Counted from the stretch's first letter, positions 26,040 through 34,986 are shown. The stretch is 64,000 nt of DNA from Pseudomonas sp. URMO17WK12:I11 (GCF_007677725.1 NZ_VEDF01000010.1:151300-215299), one strand, 5' to 3'. Notes: a model not told the origin generated them from the sequence alone. Made by a program: numbers and translations.

Positions 26040-27532
26040 TCGAGCGGTCCTTCTACCCGGTCGCGGCCGTTAGCCTTGGCCCGGTAGAGGGCTTCATCTG
26101 CGGCGCTCAGCAGCTGAGTCAAATCGTGCTGAGTGCCGGGGGTGAAGACTCCAATGCCTACGCTTACCGTTATGCCCTGGCTGTCACCCTCGAACGGCGT
26201 TAGCGCTGCCACTTCGGCACGGATCTTTTCAGCCAGTACCCTGGCGCCAGCCAAGCCCGTCTCCGGCAACACCACCTGAAATTCCTCGCCACCATACCGT
26301 GCAGCCAAATCGGCTGGACGCCTGATGCAACGCCCCAGGGTTCTGGCGACGTTGTGCAGTGCCTTGTCGCCGCCCGCATGCCCATGGCGTTGATTGAACG
26401 CTTTGAAGTGATCGACATCCACCATCAGCACTGCCAAAGGTTGGCGATTGCGTTGGGCGCGTGCCCATTCCAGACGCAGCACCTGGTCGAGCTGGCGTCG
26501 ATTGGCCAGACCGGTCAGGCTGTCGGTGGCCGCAAGCGCTACCAGCCCCTGTTCGGCGTGATGCCGACGACGCAGCTCGCGTCCCAGCAGCAATGTCAGC
26601 CAGACGATGCCGATGCACAGGACTCCGGTGGCCACACTCACCAGAATCGCGGTACGGCGCCATGACTGAAACACTTCATCGCTTGAATTGATCACCAGTA
26701 CGACCAGGGGCAAGTCGCCGACCCTGGCGAAGGTGTACATCTTCTGGCGCTGCGTGACGCTGGAGCGGGCCGTGAAGCTGCCCTCGGTTTGGCTGAGAAT
26801 GCGCCGGAAGTTGGGCCGCTGTGCATAAGATGCGCCGACCGCGGCGTCTTGCGCAGGGGCTGGCTCACGGGCCAGCAGTTGGCCGTTGACGTTGAGCAGG
26901 TTGATGCTGCTGTCGGCGCCGATGTCCAAGCGTTTGAACAGCTCGCTGAAATACGACAGACGCAGGGCGCCTGCTGCCAGTCCGGCGAAATTGCCGTGGG
27001 CGTCGTCGATGCGCCGACTGAAACTGATGCACCAGTCCAGATCCCCTAGCCTGGCCTTGAATGGGGGGCCCACCAGCAAACCCAGCCGTGGGTCATTCAG
27101 GTGTGCCTGGAAGTCGCCGGTCTCGGCGAAGTTGGCCTGGCGCGGCACCGCGCTGCTGGAATCGCCGACCACGTTGCCCTGCTTGTCCAGCCACAACACA
27201 TCGCCACGCTGATGGTCGACCAAGGCGTCATTGAACAGCAGGCGCTGGCGCAACGGCTGCGGCAGGCGGGTCAGCTCTGGCCGGCTGACGGCCCAGATCA
27301 GGCCCTTGAGCGATCGATCGTATAACTCGACGTTGCGCAGGATGTCGCTTTCGATCAACTGCACGATATTGTTGGCAGCACGTACCGCCGACTGCTCGAC
27401 GCTCTCGCGCTCGCGGCCGAGCAGGTAGCTGACGATGGCGACGATGGCGAGCACGGCAAGGCAACTGCCCAGGTTGAGGAACAGCTCGGGGTGCGACCGG
27501 TAGAAGGCGGGGGACGACAGTCGGTTGGGCAT
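26036..27532 (-). CDS. Membrane-anchored diguanylate cyclase (GGDEF)
   Basis: A 498-residue enzyme making c-di-GMP from two GTP. First membrane segment ~19-38, a periplasmic sensor of the Cache/PDC type (~40-290, with GDVLWLDKQGNVVGDSSSAV and DDAHGNFAGLAAGALRLSYF), second membrane segment ~295-317, then GGDEF (~335-495). The active-site loop is GGEEF at 414-418, a functional variant, and the inhibitory I-site RPAD lies at 405-408, five residues before it, so product inhibition is expected. There is no EAL domain. It lies upstream in the chromosome from a LapF-type adhesin cluster that in P. putida responds to c-di-GMP. The link is inference. Confidence 0.95.
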   Translation of the reverse strand: MPNRLSSPAFYRSHPELFLNLGSCLAVLAIVAIVSYLLGRERESVEQSAVRAANNIVQLIESDILRNVELYDRSLKGLIWAVSRPELTRLPQPLRQRLLFNDALVDHQRGDVLWLDKQGNVVGDSSSAVPRQANFAETGDFQAHLNDPRLGLLVGPPFKARLGDLDWCISFSRRIDDAHGNFAGLAAGALRLSYFSELFKRLDIGADSSINLLNVNGQLLAREPAPAQDAAVGASYAQRPNFRRILSQTEGSFTARSSVTQRQKMYTFARVGDLPLVVLVINSSDEVFQSWRRTAILVSVATGVLCIGIVWLTLLLGRELRRRHHAEQGLVALAATDSLTGLANRRQLDQVLRLEWARAQRNRQPLAVLMVDVDHFKAFNQRHGHAGGDKALHNVARTLGRCIRRPADLAARYGGEEFQVVLPETGLAGARVLAEKIRAEVAALTPFEGDSQGITVSVGIGVFTPGTQHDLTQLLSAADEALYRAKANGRDRVEGPLD

Positions 27533-27591
27533 GCGCGCTACTGCTGAGGCAGGGCCATTTTCGGCGGCGACATTCTAGGGAAGCGGTGATT

Positions 27592-27612
27592 GTCGGACAA
27601 GATTTGTCCGAC
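27592..27612. promoter_or_regulatory. Inverted repeat GTCGGACAA-GAT-TTGTCCGAC
   Basis: A perfect 9-bp inverted repeat with a 3-bp spacer, 60 bp before the diguanylate cyclase start and 75 bp after the porin stop. With no T-run, it looks more like an operator for the cyclase gene than a terminator. One half-site, TTGTCCGAC, also occurs at 19347-19355 upstream of fruR. Confidence 0.4.
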
Positions 27613-27637
27613 GGAAACATCGCCAATGGCGCTTGGA

Positions 27638-27666
27638 AAGGGGCGGGAAGACGAGTTCCGCCCCTT
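27638..27666 (-). terminator. Likely terminator of the porin gene
   Basis: AAGGGGCGG and CCGCCCCTT pair across an 11-base loop, 21 bp beyond the porin stop. On the leftward strand only a short T-run follows. Confidence 0.5.
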
Positions 27667-27686
27667 GCGCCATAGCCGGTTGCGAA

Positions 27687-29021
27687 TCAGAAGACGTTCA
27701 GTGGGTAGTCGACGATCACGCGCAGCTCATCATTGTCGCTGTTGCTGTCGATCGAAGCATAGCCCTGGCCACCGCGGTGGGTTGCGTAGCGCACCTGTAC
27801 TGCGAGGTCCTTGAAGTCACCCTCCTGGAACACGTACTTGACGTCCAGATCGCGCTCCCAGTGCGTGGCATGCTTGCCGTCGGCGCGGTAGTAGTCGTAG
27901 TGGGTGGTGTCCTGGGTGGCCTTGGTCAGGTCTGCTTCGCCGCGCGAATACGACAGGGATGTGCTCAGGCCCGGAATACCAATGCCGGCGAAGTTGTAGT
28001 CGTACTGCAGTTTCCACGAGCGTTCATTGGGTGCGTTGAAGTCCGAATACATCCGCGAGTTGTCGAGATAGACGCTGTCGCCCAGATTGATGTAGTCGAA
28101 GGGCGTATTGCCGTTGACCCGTTGATACGCGGCCGTGAGGCTGTGATAGCCGGCGTTGACGGTGAAGTGCAGGCTGTAGGTGTTGTTGTCGATCTTGCCC
28201 AGCAGCGCCTGGCCGGTGTCCTGGGTGTGATAGAAGTGCGCGCCAGGGTTGAGGCTGACCAGGTCGTTGACCACGTAGGTGTAGTCGAAGTCAGCGTAGT
28301 ACTGGTTCCAGATGTCCTTGAGCTCGGCGGCATACAGGCTGGTGGTGATGCTCTCGGTGCCGCTCCAGGTGGCGCCTGCCCAGTTCAGGTGCTTGCTCTT
28401 GGCGCGCTCGTCGAGGCTGCCGTAGTAGGTGTCGATACGACGGTGGCCGCTCTGGTTGTAGGGATGGGTGAAGCTCACCTGGCCGCCTTCGAGCAAGAGG
28501 CCGTCGATGCTGGTGTTGGTCAGGCTGATACCGCGGAAGGTCTGCGGCAGCATTCGCGTTTCGCCACCGGCAATGACCGGGTTGGTCAGAAACAGATCGC
28601 CGGCCTTGAGCTCGGTGTCAAAAGCCTTGAACTTGAGCGCAGCACCGGCGGTGGAGAACGAGCGGGGAGCAGCGCCTAGTTCGCCGTCGTCCTTGATGTG
28701 CTCAGGCAAGATGCTGGTGCCCGCGTGACCGCCGCCGCCGTCGAGCTTCAGGCCCAGCATGGCATGGGCGTCGACGCCGACGCCGACCACACCTGGGGTA
28801 TAACCGGATTCGAAGCGTGCCACTGCGCCCTGGCCCCACTCGCGGGTGTCGCGCACGTCGCTGTTGTGGTTGTTGCGGTTGAAGTAGGCATTGCGAAAAT
28901 GCAGGTTGAACGACGCGCCGTCGATGAAGCCATCAGCCTTGTCTTCATCGGCCTGGGCGGCGAACGGCATCGTTGCAGTCAATGCAATGAACAGCGGGGT
29001 AAAACGAAACGCGGAAGGCAC
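27687..29021 (-). CDS. OprD-family outer-membrane porin
   Basis: A 444-residue outer-membrane channel of the OprD/OpdQ family, taking up small carboxylates or amino acids. Signal peptide about 1-24 (ending in FAAQA before DEDKADGF). The mature part shows the family's opening GASFNLHFRNAYFNRN, alternating aromatic beta strands (YYGSLDERAKSKHLNWAGAT, SWKLQYDYNFAG) and a terminal YPLNVF ending in Phe, as the Bam machinery requires. GTG start at 29021 with AAAGGAG 9 bases upstream. The substrate is not predictable. It is followed by a hairpin terminator and then the diguanylate cyclase gene on the same strand. Confidence 0.93.
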   Translation of the reverse strand: MPSAFRFTPLFIALTATMPFAAQADEDKADGFIDGASFNLHFRNAYFNRNNHNSDVRDTREWGQGAVARFESGYTPGVVGVGVDAHAMLGLKLDGGGGHAGTSILPEHIKDDGELGAAPRSFSTAGAALKFKAFDTELKAGDLFLTNPVIAGGETRMLPQTFRGISLTNTSIDGLLLEGGQVSFTHPYNQSGHRRIDTYYGSLDERAKSKHLNWAGATWSGTESITTSLYAAELKDIWNQYYADFDYTYVVNDLVSLNPGAHFYHTQDTGQALLGKIDNNTYSLHFTVNAGYHSLTAAYQRVNGNTPFDYINLGDSVYLDNSRMYSDFNAPNERSWKLQYDYNFAGIGIPGLSTSLSYSRGEADLTKATQDTTHYDYYRADGKHATHWERDLDVKYVFQEGDFKDLAVQVRYATHRGGQGYASIDSNSDNDELRVIVDYPLNVF

Positions 29022-29127
29022 CGGGACTAGCTCCTTTGGTCTGACGGGTGTGACTGTTTTTGTTTTTCAATGCGCGTCTATTTATATCGATACGTGACAG
29101 CTGGGCTGATGGCGAGCGCACATAAAA

Positions 29128-29152
29128 AAAGCCGCTGATTGGCAGCGGCTTT
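29128..29152. terminator. Rho-independent terminator upstream of the porin
   Basis: AAAGCCGCTG and CAGCGGCTTT pair perfectly across a 5-base loop with A- and T-runs on both sides. It lies 75 bp after the stop of the small secreted-protein gene and so ends that transcript before the porin promoter. Confidence 0.85.
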
Positions 29153-29226
29153 AAAAGGCTAACATATCGACACCAACGGTGCCCATGGTCTAGCCGGGGG
29201 AAAGATGCGGCGTGCTTGAGCTGCAC

Positions 29227-29448
29227 TCAGCTGTCGGCGGCGGTGTCGCTGGAGGCTTTCGATGCGGTCTGCTGCGCGTCTTTGGCGGCGTCGGCCTGAT
29301 TGGCCAAGGCTTCGCGAGACTGCTGCTGAGTGGCCGCGAGTTGTGCGTTGCGGGCGACGAAAGCCGGGGATTCTTCGGCCATGGCCAGGGGCGACAACAA
29401 CAGGGACGACAGGACGAAAACGCTGGCAATACCCATACTGTTGGACAT
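29227..29448 (-). CDS. Small exported protein, 73 residues, unknown
   Basis: A short Ala/Gln/Asp-rich protein with a clear Sec signal peptide (MSNSMGIASVFVLSSLLLSP, cleavage expected after LAMA). The mature part of about 50 residues (EESPAFVARNAQLAATQQQS onward) looks like one amphipathic helix and has no Cys. No family is recognised. The ATG at 29448 is preferred because AAGAAGG lies 10 bases before it; longer frames add a leader that would bury the signal peptide. It lies 83 bp downstream of the RND permease on the same strand and could belong to that transcript, or be driven from its own promoter near the palindromes at 29490-29543. Confidence 0.7.
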   Translation of the reverse strand: MSNSMGIASVFVLSSLLLSPLAMAEESPAFVARNAQLAATQQQSREALANQADAAKDAQQTASKASSDTAADS

Positions 29449-29527
29449 GTTGAAACTACCTTCTTGCGGGGCAAGTGCTAATGAGGACGGGGTTAACGTT
29501 AATCCGCCCAAGCGCCCGGAAACAGGC

Positions 29528-29543
29528 TGATTATCGATAATCA
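29528..29543. promoter_or_regulatory. 16-bp perfect palindrome at the RND stop codon
   Basis: TGATTATCGATAATCA reads the same on both strands and spans the stop of the RND permease gene. It lies 80 bp upstream of the small exported-protein gene, so an operator role for that gene is possible. A second short palindrome, TTAACGTTAA, follows nearby at about 29492-29501. Confidence 0.4.
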
Positions 29544-32500
29544 CTATTGCGCGAAAGGTAAGGATTCACCCGATGACGGTGGCATAGGCGCTCCAGAGCC
29601 AGGTAGATCACCGGCGTGGTGAACAGGGTCAACGCCTGGCTCACCAGCAGCCCGCCCACCACAGCAATGCCCAAAGGTTGGCGCAACTCTGCGCCAGCGC
29701 CGAAGCCGAACATCAGCGGCACCGCGCCGAGCAGGGCGGCGAGGGTGGTCATGACGATCGGACGCAAACGCGTCATGCACGCCTGGTGTATCGCCTGCTC
29801 AGGGGAGGCGCCCTGATCGCGCTGAGCGGCCAGGGCGAAGTCGATCAGCAGGATGCCGTTCTTCTTGACGATACCGATCAGCAGGACCACGCCGATCAAG
29901 CCCATGATGCTGAAGTCCTGGCCCATGGCCCAAAGCAGAATCAGGGCGCCCAGCCCTGCCGAAGGCAGCGTCGAAATGATCGTCAACGGGTGCACGAAGC
30001 TCTCGTAGAGCACGCCAAGAATGATGTAAACCGCCACCAGCGCCGCCAGAATCAGCCAGGGCTGGCTCGCCAGCGAGCTCTGAAAGGCCTGGGCTGCCCC
30101 CTGAAAATTGCCGCTGATCGCGTCAGGCATGCCCAGTTCACGCTGGGTGCGTTCAAGGATTGTCACCGCATCGCCCAAGGCGACGCCGGGTGCTAGATTG
30201 AACGACAGATTGGCGGCCGGGAACAGGCCGTCATGGCTGATCGACAGCGGGCCGGTGCTGGGCGGCGCGACATGCGCCACTGCCGAGAGTGGCACCATTT
30301 CATTGCTCAACGGCGAGCGCAGGTAGAAGCAGTTCAGGCTTTCGGCTTTGCCTCGCTGCTGGGCGTCCAGCTCCAGGATCACCTTGTACTGGTTGGTCTC
30401 GGTCTGAAACTCACTGATCTGCCGCTGGCCGAAGGCGTCGTACAGCGCCTGGTCGACATCGGCGGTAGTCAGGCCGAAGCGCGCGGCGGCCTGGCGGTCG
30501 ATGTCGATGCGGGTAACGCTGGCGCCCAGCTGCAGGTCGTTGGACAAATCACGAAAGGCCGGCTCTTCGCGCAGGCGGTCGGTCAGACGCTGGGTCCACA
30601 GGTTCAGTGCCACGCCGTCGTTGCTTTTGAGCACGTATTGATACTGCGTGCGCGATGGACCGGAACTGAGGTTGATATCCTGGCCGGCGCGCAGGTACAG
30701 CACCACCCCCGGTATCTGGGCAAGCTTGGGCCGCAGCCGGTCGATCAGCTCGCTGGCCGAGACGTCGCGTTCTGCGCGCGGTTTGAGGGCGATCCAGAAG
30801 CGGCCGTTGGCGATGGTCTGATTGTTTCCGGTAACGCCCACCGCATGGGAATAGGCCTGCACCGCAGGGTCCTGGGCGATGATCGCCGCCAGCGCCTGGT
30901 GCTTGTCGATCATCGCCGGGTACGACACGTCTGCCGCTGCCTCGCTGGTGCCGAGCACGAAGCCGGTGTCCTGCTGCGGGAAAAAGCCCTTGGGAATGCC
31001 GATGTAGCCTGCCACTGCCAGGGCCAGCGTCAGGAAGAATACGCCAAGGGTCAGGCGTTGATGGGCCAACGCCTGGTTCAGGCCTTTCTCGTAACCCTTG
31101 AGCAAACGCGCGCCAATACCACCGTGCTGCTCCTGCAGCGGGCGGCGCATGAACAACGCACAGAGCGTCGGCGCCAGGGTCAACGAGACCACCACCGAAA
31201 CCAGGATGGTCGCGGTAGCGGTGAGGGCGAACTCCTTGAACAAGCGCCCGACCACGCCACCCATGAACAACAGTGGGATGAAGGCGGCGATCAGCGAGAA
31301 GCTGATCGAGATCACCGTGAAACCAATCTCGCCTGCGCCCTTGAGCGCCGCCGTGCGGCTGTCGTCGCCGGCTTCCAGGTGGCGGTGGATGTTCTCGACC
31401 ACGACGATGGCGTCGTCCACCACGAAACCCACGGCGATGACGATGGCGACCAAGGTCAGGTTGTTCAGGCTGAAACCGAACAGGTCCATCATCGCGCAGC
31501 TGGCGATCAGCGACACGCCAAGCACGCTGGACACCACCAGGGTCGCCGACCGCTGGCGCAGAAACAGCGCCATCACCCCGATGACCAGCGCCACCGCGAT
31601 CAGCAGGGTCAGTTCGACTTCGTGCAGGGAGGCGCGAATGGTCTGCGTGCGGTCCTGCAAGACCGACACCTCGACCGAGGCCGGTAGCATCTCCTGTAAT
31701 TTCGGCAGCGCGGCCATGACGCGATCGACCGTGTCGACGATATTCGCCCCTGGTTGGCGAAACACCACCAGGTTCAGACCCGGTTGCTCGCCGGACCAGG
31801 CCTTGACGTAGGCGTTCTCGGCGCCGTTGATCACCGTGGCGACATCCTGCAACTGCACCGCTGCGCCGTCACGGTAAGCGACGATGAGCCGGGCGTAGTC
31901 CTCCGGGTGGAACAGCTGGTCGTTGGCGGCAAGGGTCGACACGCTGTGCTCGCCGTACAACGCGCCTTTGGCAAGGTTGAGGCTGGTCTGTTGAATGGCC
32001 AGGCGCAGGTCGGCCAAGGTGAGGCTTACCGCGGCCAGTTTTTCTGGCTGCGCCTGCACGCGAATGGCGGGGCGCAGTTGCCCGGTGATGTTGATCAAGC
32101 CGACCCCGTCGACCTGGCTCAACTGGCGTGCCAGCAGGGTCTCGGCATAGTCGCTCAGTTCGCTGCCGGGCATTTGTGCGGAGCTTACGCTCAGCACCAG
32201 CACTGGGCTATCGGCCGGGTTGACCTTGCGCCAGGTGGGCGGGGTGGGCAAGTCCCGCGGCAGGCGGGCGGTGGCGGTGTTGATCGCTGCCTGGACTTCC
32301 TGGGCGGCCGTGTCGATGTTCTTGTCGAGGCTGAACTGCAGGATCAGCGTGGTCGAGCCCAGTGCGCTGCTGCTGGTCATCTGGGTCATGCCGGGTATTG
32401 CGCTGAATTGCACCTCCAATGGCGTCGCTACCGATGAAGCCATGGTCTCAGGGCTTGCCCCTGGCAACTGCGTGGTGACCTGAATGGTCGGAAAATCCGC

Positions 32501-32629
32501 TTCCGGCAGCGGCGCCACCGGCAGCCGCGCAAAGCCGATAAGCCCCAGCAATACCAAGGCGAAGGTCAGCAGCAGGGTTGCCACTGGGTGATCGATGCAC
32601 CAGGCAGAGACGCCGTTGCGGGTGTTCAT
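29531..32629 (-). CDS. RND efflux permease, MdtB/MdtC-like
   Basis: A 1032-residue inner-membrane proton-driven pump of the HAE-1 RND family. It opens with WCIDHPVATLLLTFALVLLG (first membrane helix) and keeps the family's LPGASPETMASSVATPLE. The proton-relay Asp pair is in VVDDAIVVVENIHRHLEAG of helix 4, and GGVVGRLFKEFALT follows. The second half repeats the 6-helix pattern. Among RND subfamilies it reads closest to MdtC/MuxC, which usually work as two different permeases, but here only one is encoded. It overlaps the adaptor gene by 4 bp (ATGA). No outer-membrane factor gene is adjacent, so it must borrow one. Substrates are unknown. Confidence 0.94.
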   Translation of the reverse strand: MNTRNGVSAWCIDHPVATLLLTFALVLLGLIGFARLPVAPLPEADFPTIQVTTQLPGASPETMASSVATPLEVQFSAIPGMTQMTSSSALGSTTLILQFSLDKNIDTAAQEVQAAINTATARLPRDLPTPPTWRKVNPADSPVLVLSVSSAQMPGSELSDYAETLLARQLSQVDGVGLINITGQLRPAIRVQAQPEKLAAVSLTLADLRLAIQQTSLNLAKGALYGEHSVSTLAANDQLFHPEDYARLIVAYRDGAAVQLQDVATVINGAENAYVKAWSGEQPGLNLVVFRQPGANIVDTVDRVMAALPKLQEMLPASVEVSVLQDRTQTIRASLHEVELTLLIAVALVIGVMALFLRQRSATLVVSSVLGVSLIASCAMMDLFGFSLNNLTLVAIVIAVGFVVDDAIVVVENIHRHLEAGDDSRTAALKGAGEIGFTVISISFSLIAAFIPLLFMGGVVGRLFKEFALTATATILVSVVVSLTLAPTLCALFMRRPLQEQHGGIGARLLKGYEKGLNQALAHQRLTLGVFFLTLALAVAGYIGIPKGFFPQQDTGFVLGTSEAAADVSYPAMIDKHQALAAIIAQDPAVQAYSHAVGVTGNNQTIANGRFWIALKPRAERDVSASELIDRLRPKLAQIPGVVLYLRAGQDINLSSGPSRTQYQYVLKSNDGVALNLWTQRLTDRLREEPAFRDLSNDLQLGASVTRIDIDRQAAARFGLTTADVDQALYDAFGQRQISEFQTETNQYKVILELDAQQRGKAESLNCFYLRSPLSNEMVPLSAVAHVAPPSTGPLSISHDGLFPAANLSFNLAPGVALGDAVTILERTQRELGMPDAISGNFQGAAQAFQSSLASQPWLILAALVAVYIILGVLYESFVHPLTIISTLPSAGLGALILLWAMGQDFSIMGLIGVVLLIGIVKKNGILLIDFALAAQRDQGASPEQAIHQACMTRLRPIVMTTLAALLGAVPLMFGFGAGAELRQPLGIAVVGGLLVSQALTLFTTPVIYLALERLCHRHRVNPYLSRNSDYR

Positions 32630-33789
32630 GGCTGGCGCCGCAGGTCAGCGGGTGGCGGCGTCGAGGCGGCATCGCTGATGACGTCGACGCGCGCCCCGGG
32701 CTTGAGGCGTGACTGGCCGTCGAGCACCAGGCGTTCGCCGGGCTTGACCCCGGTGATGACCATCAGGCTGCTGTCCTGGTGCACGACATGCACCGCGACG
32801 CTGGTCACCGTGTCGCCATCCAGACGATAGACGAAGTGGCCGTCGACAGCGCGCTGCACCACTGGCGGTGGTACCACCAGGGCGTCGCGCGCGATGGCGG
32901 TGCGCAAGCGCAAGGTGACCAGTTGCCCCGGCCATAGGCTGCCATCGTGGTTGTCGAACTCGGCCTTGACCCGCACCGTGCCGGTACTGGGCGAAACCTG
33001 GTTGTCGATCAACGCCAGGTGCCCCTCGCCAAGCAGGGCGCGGTCACCGTCGACGTCCATGTAGGCCTGCACCAGCGCTGGGTCAGGCGCCTTGAGCAGC
33101 GCCTGCAGGGTGGGCAGTAGCTGCTGCGGCAGGCTGAACTGCACCGCGATCGGGTCGAGCTGGGTGACACTGAACAGGCCTTGCGTATCGCTACTGCGCA
33201 CCAGGTTGCCGGGGTCGACATTGCGAATGCCGACGCGTCCGGTCACCGGGGAGTGTATCTGCGTGTAGGAAAGCTGCACCTGGGCATTGGCGATCGCCGC
33301 CTGGTTGCCCTTGACCGTGGCCTGCAACTGGTTGACCAGGGCCTGCTGCTGGTCGAGGGTCTGCTGGGACACGCCATTGTCGCTGCTGAGCAGACGGTAG
33401 CGCCTGAGGTCCAACGCCGCCACTTGAAGTTGCGCCTGGCTCTGGCCGAGCTGGGCGCGCGCCTGATCGAGGCTGGCGCGAATGGCCCGGTCATCGAGGG
33501 TAGCGAGCAGGTCGCCGCGGTGGACCGATTGGCCTTCCTTGACCCGTACCTCCGTCAGAATCCCGTCCACTTGCGGACGTATCTGCACACTGTGCAACGA
33601 CTGCACGGCGCCGATGGCACTGGCATAGCGCGGCACGTCTTGCTCGACGACGCTGACCACCCTGACCGGAATGGCCGCCTGCGCCCGCGGCGCAATGCCT
33701 GGCTGGCGCTGTCCAAACCAGAACGCCACGGCCAATAAGGCGAACAGTGCGCAAGCGGCAAGCACAACAGCTCGAGAACGACGTCGCAT
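32626..33789 (-). CDS. RND periplasmic adaptor (membrane-fusion protein)
   Basis: A 387-residue MdtA-type adaptor linking the RND pump to an outer-membrane channel. N-terminal signal anchor ~8-27 (VVLAACALFALLAVAFWFG), barrel-lipoyl start VRVVSVVEQDVPRYASAIGA, lipoyl half-motif VDGILTEVRVKEGQSVHRGD, a helical hairpin (~115-185), the returning lipoyl half YTQIHSPVTGRVGIRNVDPG, beta-barrel and membrane-proximal domains. The ATG at 33789 gives the anchor at the right place; an upstream in-frame ATG adds 26 residues without support. It is first of a two-gene operon with the permease. No local TetR or MerR regulator is seen. Confidence 0.93.
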   Translation of the reverse strand: MRRRSRAVVLAACALFALLAVAFWFGQRQPGIAPRAQAAIPVRVVSVVEQDVPRYASAIGAVQSLHSVQIRPQVDGILTEVRVKEGQSVHRGDLLATLDDRAIRASLDQARAQLGQSQAQLQVAALDLRRYRLLSSDNGVSQQTLDQQQALVNQLQATVKGNQAAIANAQVQLSYTQIHSPVTGRVGIRNVDPGNLVRSSDTQGLFSVTQLDPIAVQFSLPQQLLPTLQALLKAPDPALVQAYMDVDGDRALLGEGHLALIDNQVSPSTGTVRVKAEFDNHDGSLWPGQLVTLRLRTAIARDALVVPPPVVQRAVDGHFVYRLDGDTVTSVAVHVVHQDSSLMVITGVKPGERLVLDGQSRLKPGARVDVISDAASTPPPADLRRQP

Positions 33790-33873
33790 TGGCGCAGGCA
33801 CCTTGGCCGATGGGGTAGCTGTGCAGATTATCGGGATGCGCGGAGCAATCCACGCTTTTTTGCGCACCTGGCA

Positions 33874-34611
33874 TCAGAAACCAATGAAGGCATAGAAGAC
33901 CGGCGCTTGCGCCGTGGTGTGCAAGCCCAGCGCCTGCAACTCATCTACCCGTTCAGGTTGCTCCACGTGCAGCGTCCAGCCTAGCCCGATAGGCGCTGCG
34001 CGGGGCGCCTGCGTGGCAGCGGCGAACGCGCTCATCTGCGGCAGATAGGCGGTAAAGCCGTTGCCTTTGAGGGCGCTGGTGGTCATTTCCAGCGCCTCGC
34101 AGATGGCAACCTTGGCGGCAATGTCAGCGCGATCCGCCTGCCGTGAAGCGTGCACCAGCGCCTGCAGCGCGGCGTCCACCGGCAGCGATCCATGGATCAG
34201 CTCAGGGCCTTGCTGCCAGGCCTCTGCAGGGCAGTCCTTGTGCTCTGGGCGCAGCGCGATGTGCGGATTGATTTCCACCGGATAGATGCGGCAAACCAGC
34301 GGCCGCTGGTCGTAGATCGAGCACAGGTCGTCAGCATCGAGGTGACGGCAGCGCCCCGGATTGAAGGCGGCGAAGGTCACCGCGACCCGCGCCTCGGCGC
34401 TGCCACACGGTACCGGGTAGGAACGGCGCATGACATGCTCGCGCTGTTCGACCGGCATGCCGGGCCCGTCGCTGACGAATGCCTCGATCAGCACGATCAC
34501 CTGGCCGCCTGAAACAGCCCATTGCCGTGCTTCATCCAGGGTCAGTGGTACATGGTGGCCGGTGCAGCATTTACCGCAGCCAGTGCAGGCGAAGCGCAAG
34601 GGGTCGTTCAC
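33874..34611 (-). CDS. YkgJ-family cysteine cluster protein
   Basis: A protein of about 245 residues with the CxxCxxCC knuckle FACTGCGKCCTGHHVPLT near its N-terminus and further cysteines in GRCRHLDADDLCSIYDQRPLVCRIYP, the pattern of the zinc/iron-chelating YkgJ family. The role is unknown. GTG at 34611 overlaps the stop of the preceding gene (GTGA), which favours coupling; an ATG at 34629 would add six residues and overlap that gene by 22 bp. It is followed by the RND operon's end region only on the other side of 84 bp, so no clear link to efflux exists. Confidence 0.85.
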   Translation of the reverse strand: MNDPLRFACTGCGKCCTGHHVPLTLDEARQWAVSGGQVIVLIEAFVSDGPGMPVEQREHVMRRSYPVPCGSAEARVAVTFAAFNPGRCRHLDADDLCSIYDQRPLVCRIYPVEINPHIALRPEHKDCPAEAWQQGPELIHGSLPVDAALQALVHASRQADRADIAAKVAICEALEMTTSALKGNGFTAYLPQMSAFAAATQAPRAAPIGLGWTLHVEQPERVDELQALGLHTTAQAPVFYAFIGF

Positions 34612-34919
34612 TTGGCCTGGGGGTTCCATTCGCTGACGAAGGCCTGCTGTTGGCGGCGATCATACAGGCACAGCTCGCTACCGGTGCGCTGCTTCATGTG
34701 CTTCTGCGCATAGGTGCCTTCGATCAGCAACGCGCTGAAGCCCACCCGGTCGTCGAACTCGGCGGGCTTGCCGCGGGCATGTGCGTGCTTGAACTGGCTG
34801 GCTTTGAGGCAGGCATTGAGCATCTGCTGGCGCTGGTCGTTCCAGGCCTGGGTGCTGGAAGCCTGGGCGGCACTGCTGAACAGCGTGCAGGCGATCACAA
34901 GGGAGCTAAGAAACTTCAT
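34608..34919 (-). CDS. Small exported protein, 103 residues, unknown
   Basis: Not a recognised family. It has a Sec signal peptide (MKFLSSLVIACTLFSSAAQA, cleavage expected there) and a mature part of 83 residues with two cysteines (LNACLKASQF and ELCLYDRRQQ) that could form a disulfide, and a hydrophilic, basic composition. It ends with NPQAK, its stop codon overlapping the GTG start of the cysteine-cluster gene, so the two are probably expressed together. The start at 34919 is the only ATG that gives a signal peptide; a weak TGGAA is upstream. Confidence 0.72.
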   Translation of the reverse strand: MKFLSSLVIACTLFSSAAQASSTQAWNDQRQQMLNACLKASQFKHAHARGKPAEFDDRVGFSALLIEGTYAQKHMKQRTGSELCLYDRRQQQAFVSEWNPQAK

Positions 34920-34967
34920 ACGCGGTTCCAGGATTTCATCCGAGGGGCGCGAATCATGCCCGAGCGC

Positions 34968-34986
34968 CCCTGGCGTCACGCCAGGG
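34968..34986. terminator. Hairpin after cheV
   Basis: CCCTGGCG and CGCCAGGG pair across TCA, 31 bp beyond the cheV stop. A T-run is missing, so it may be a terminator or a 3'-end stabilising hairpin. Confidence 0.45.
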
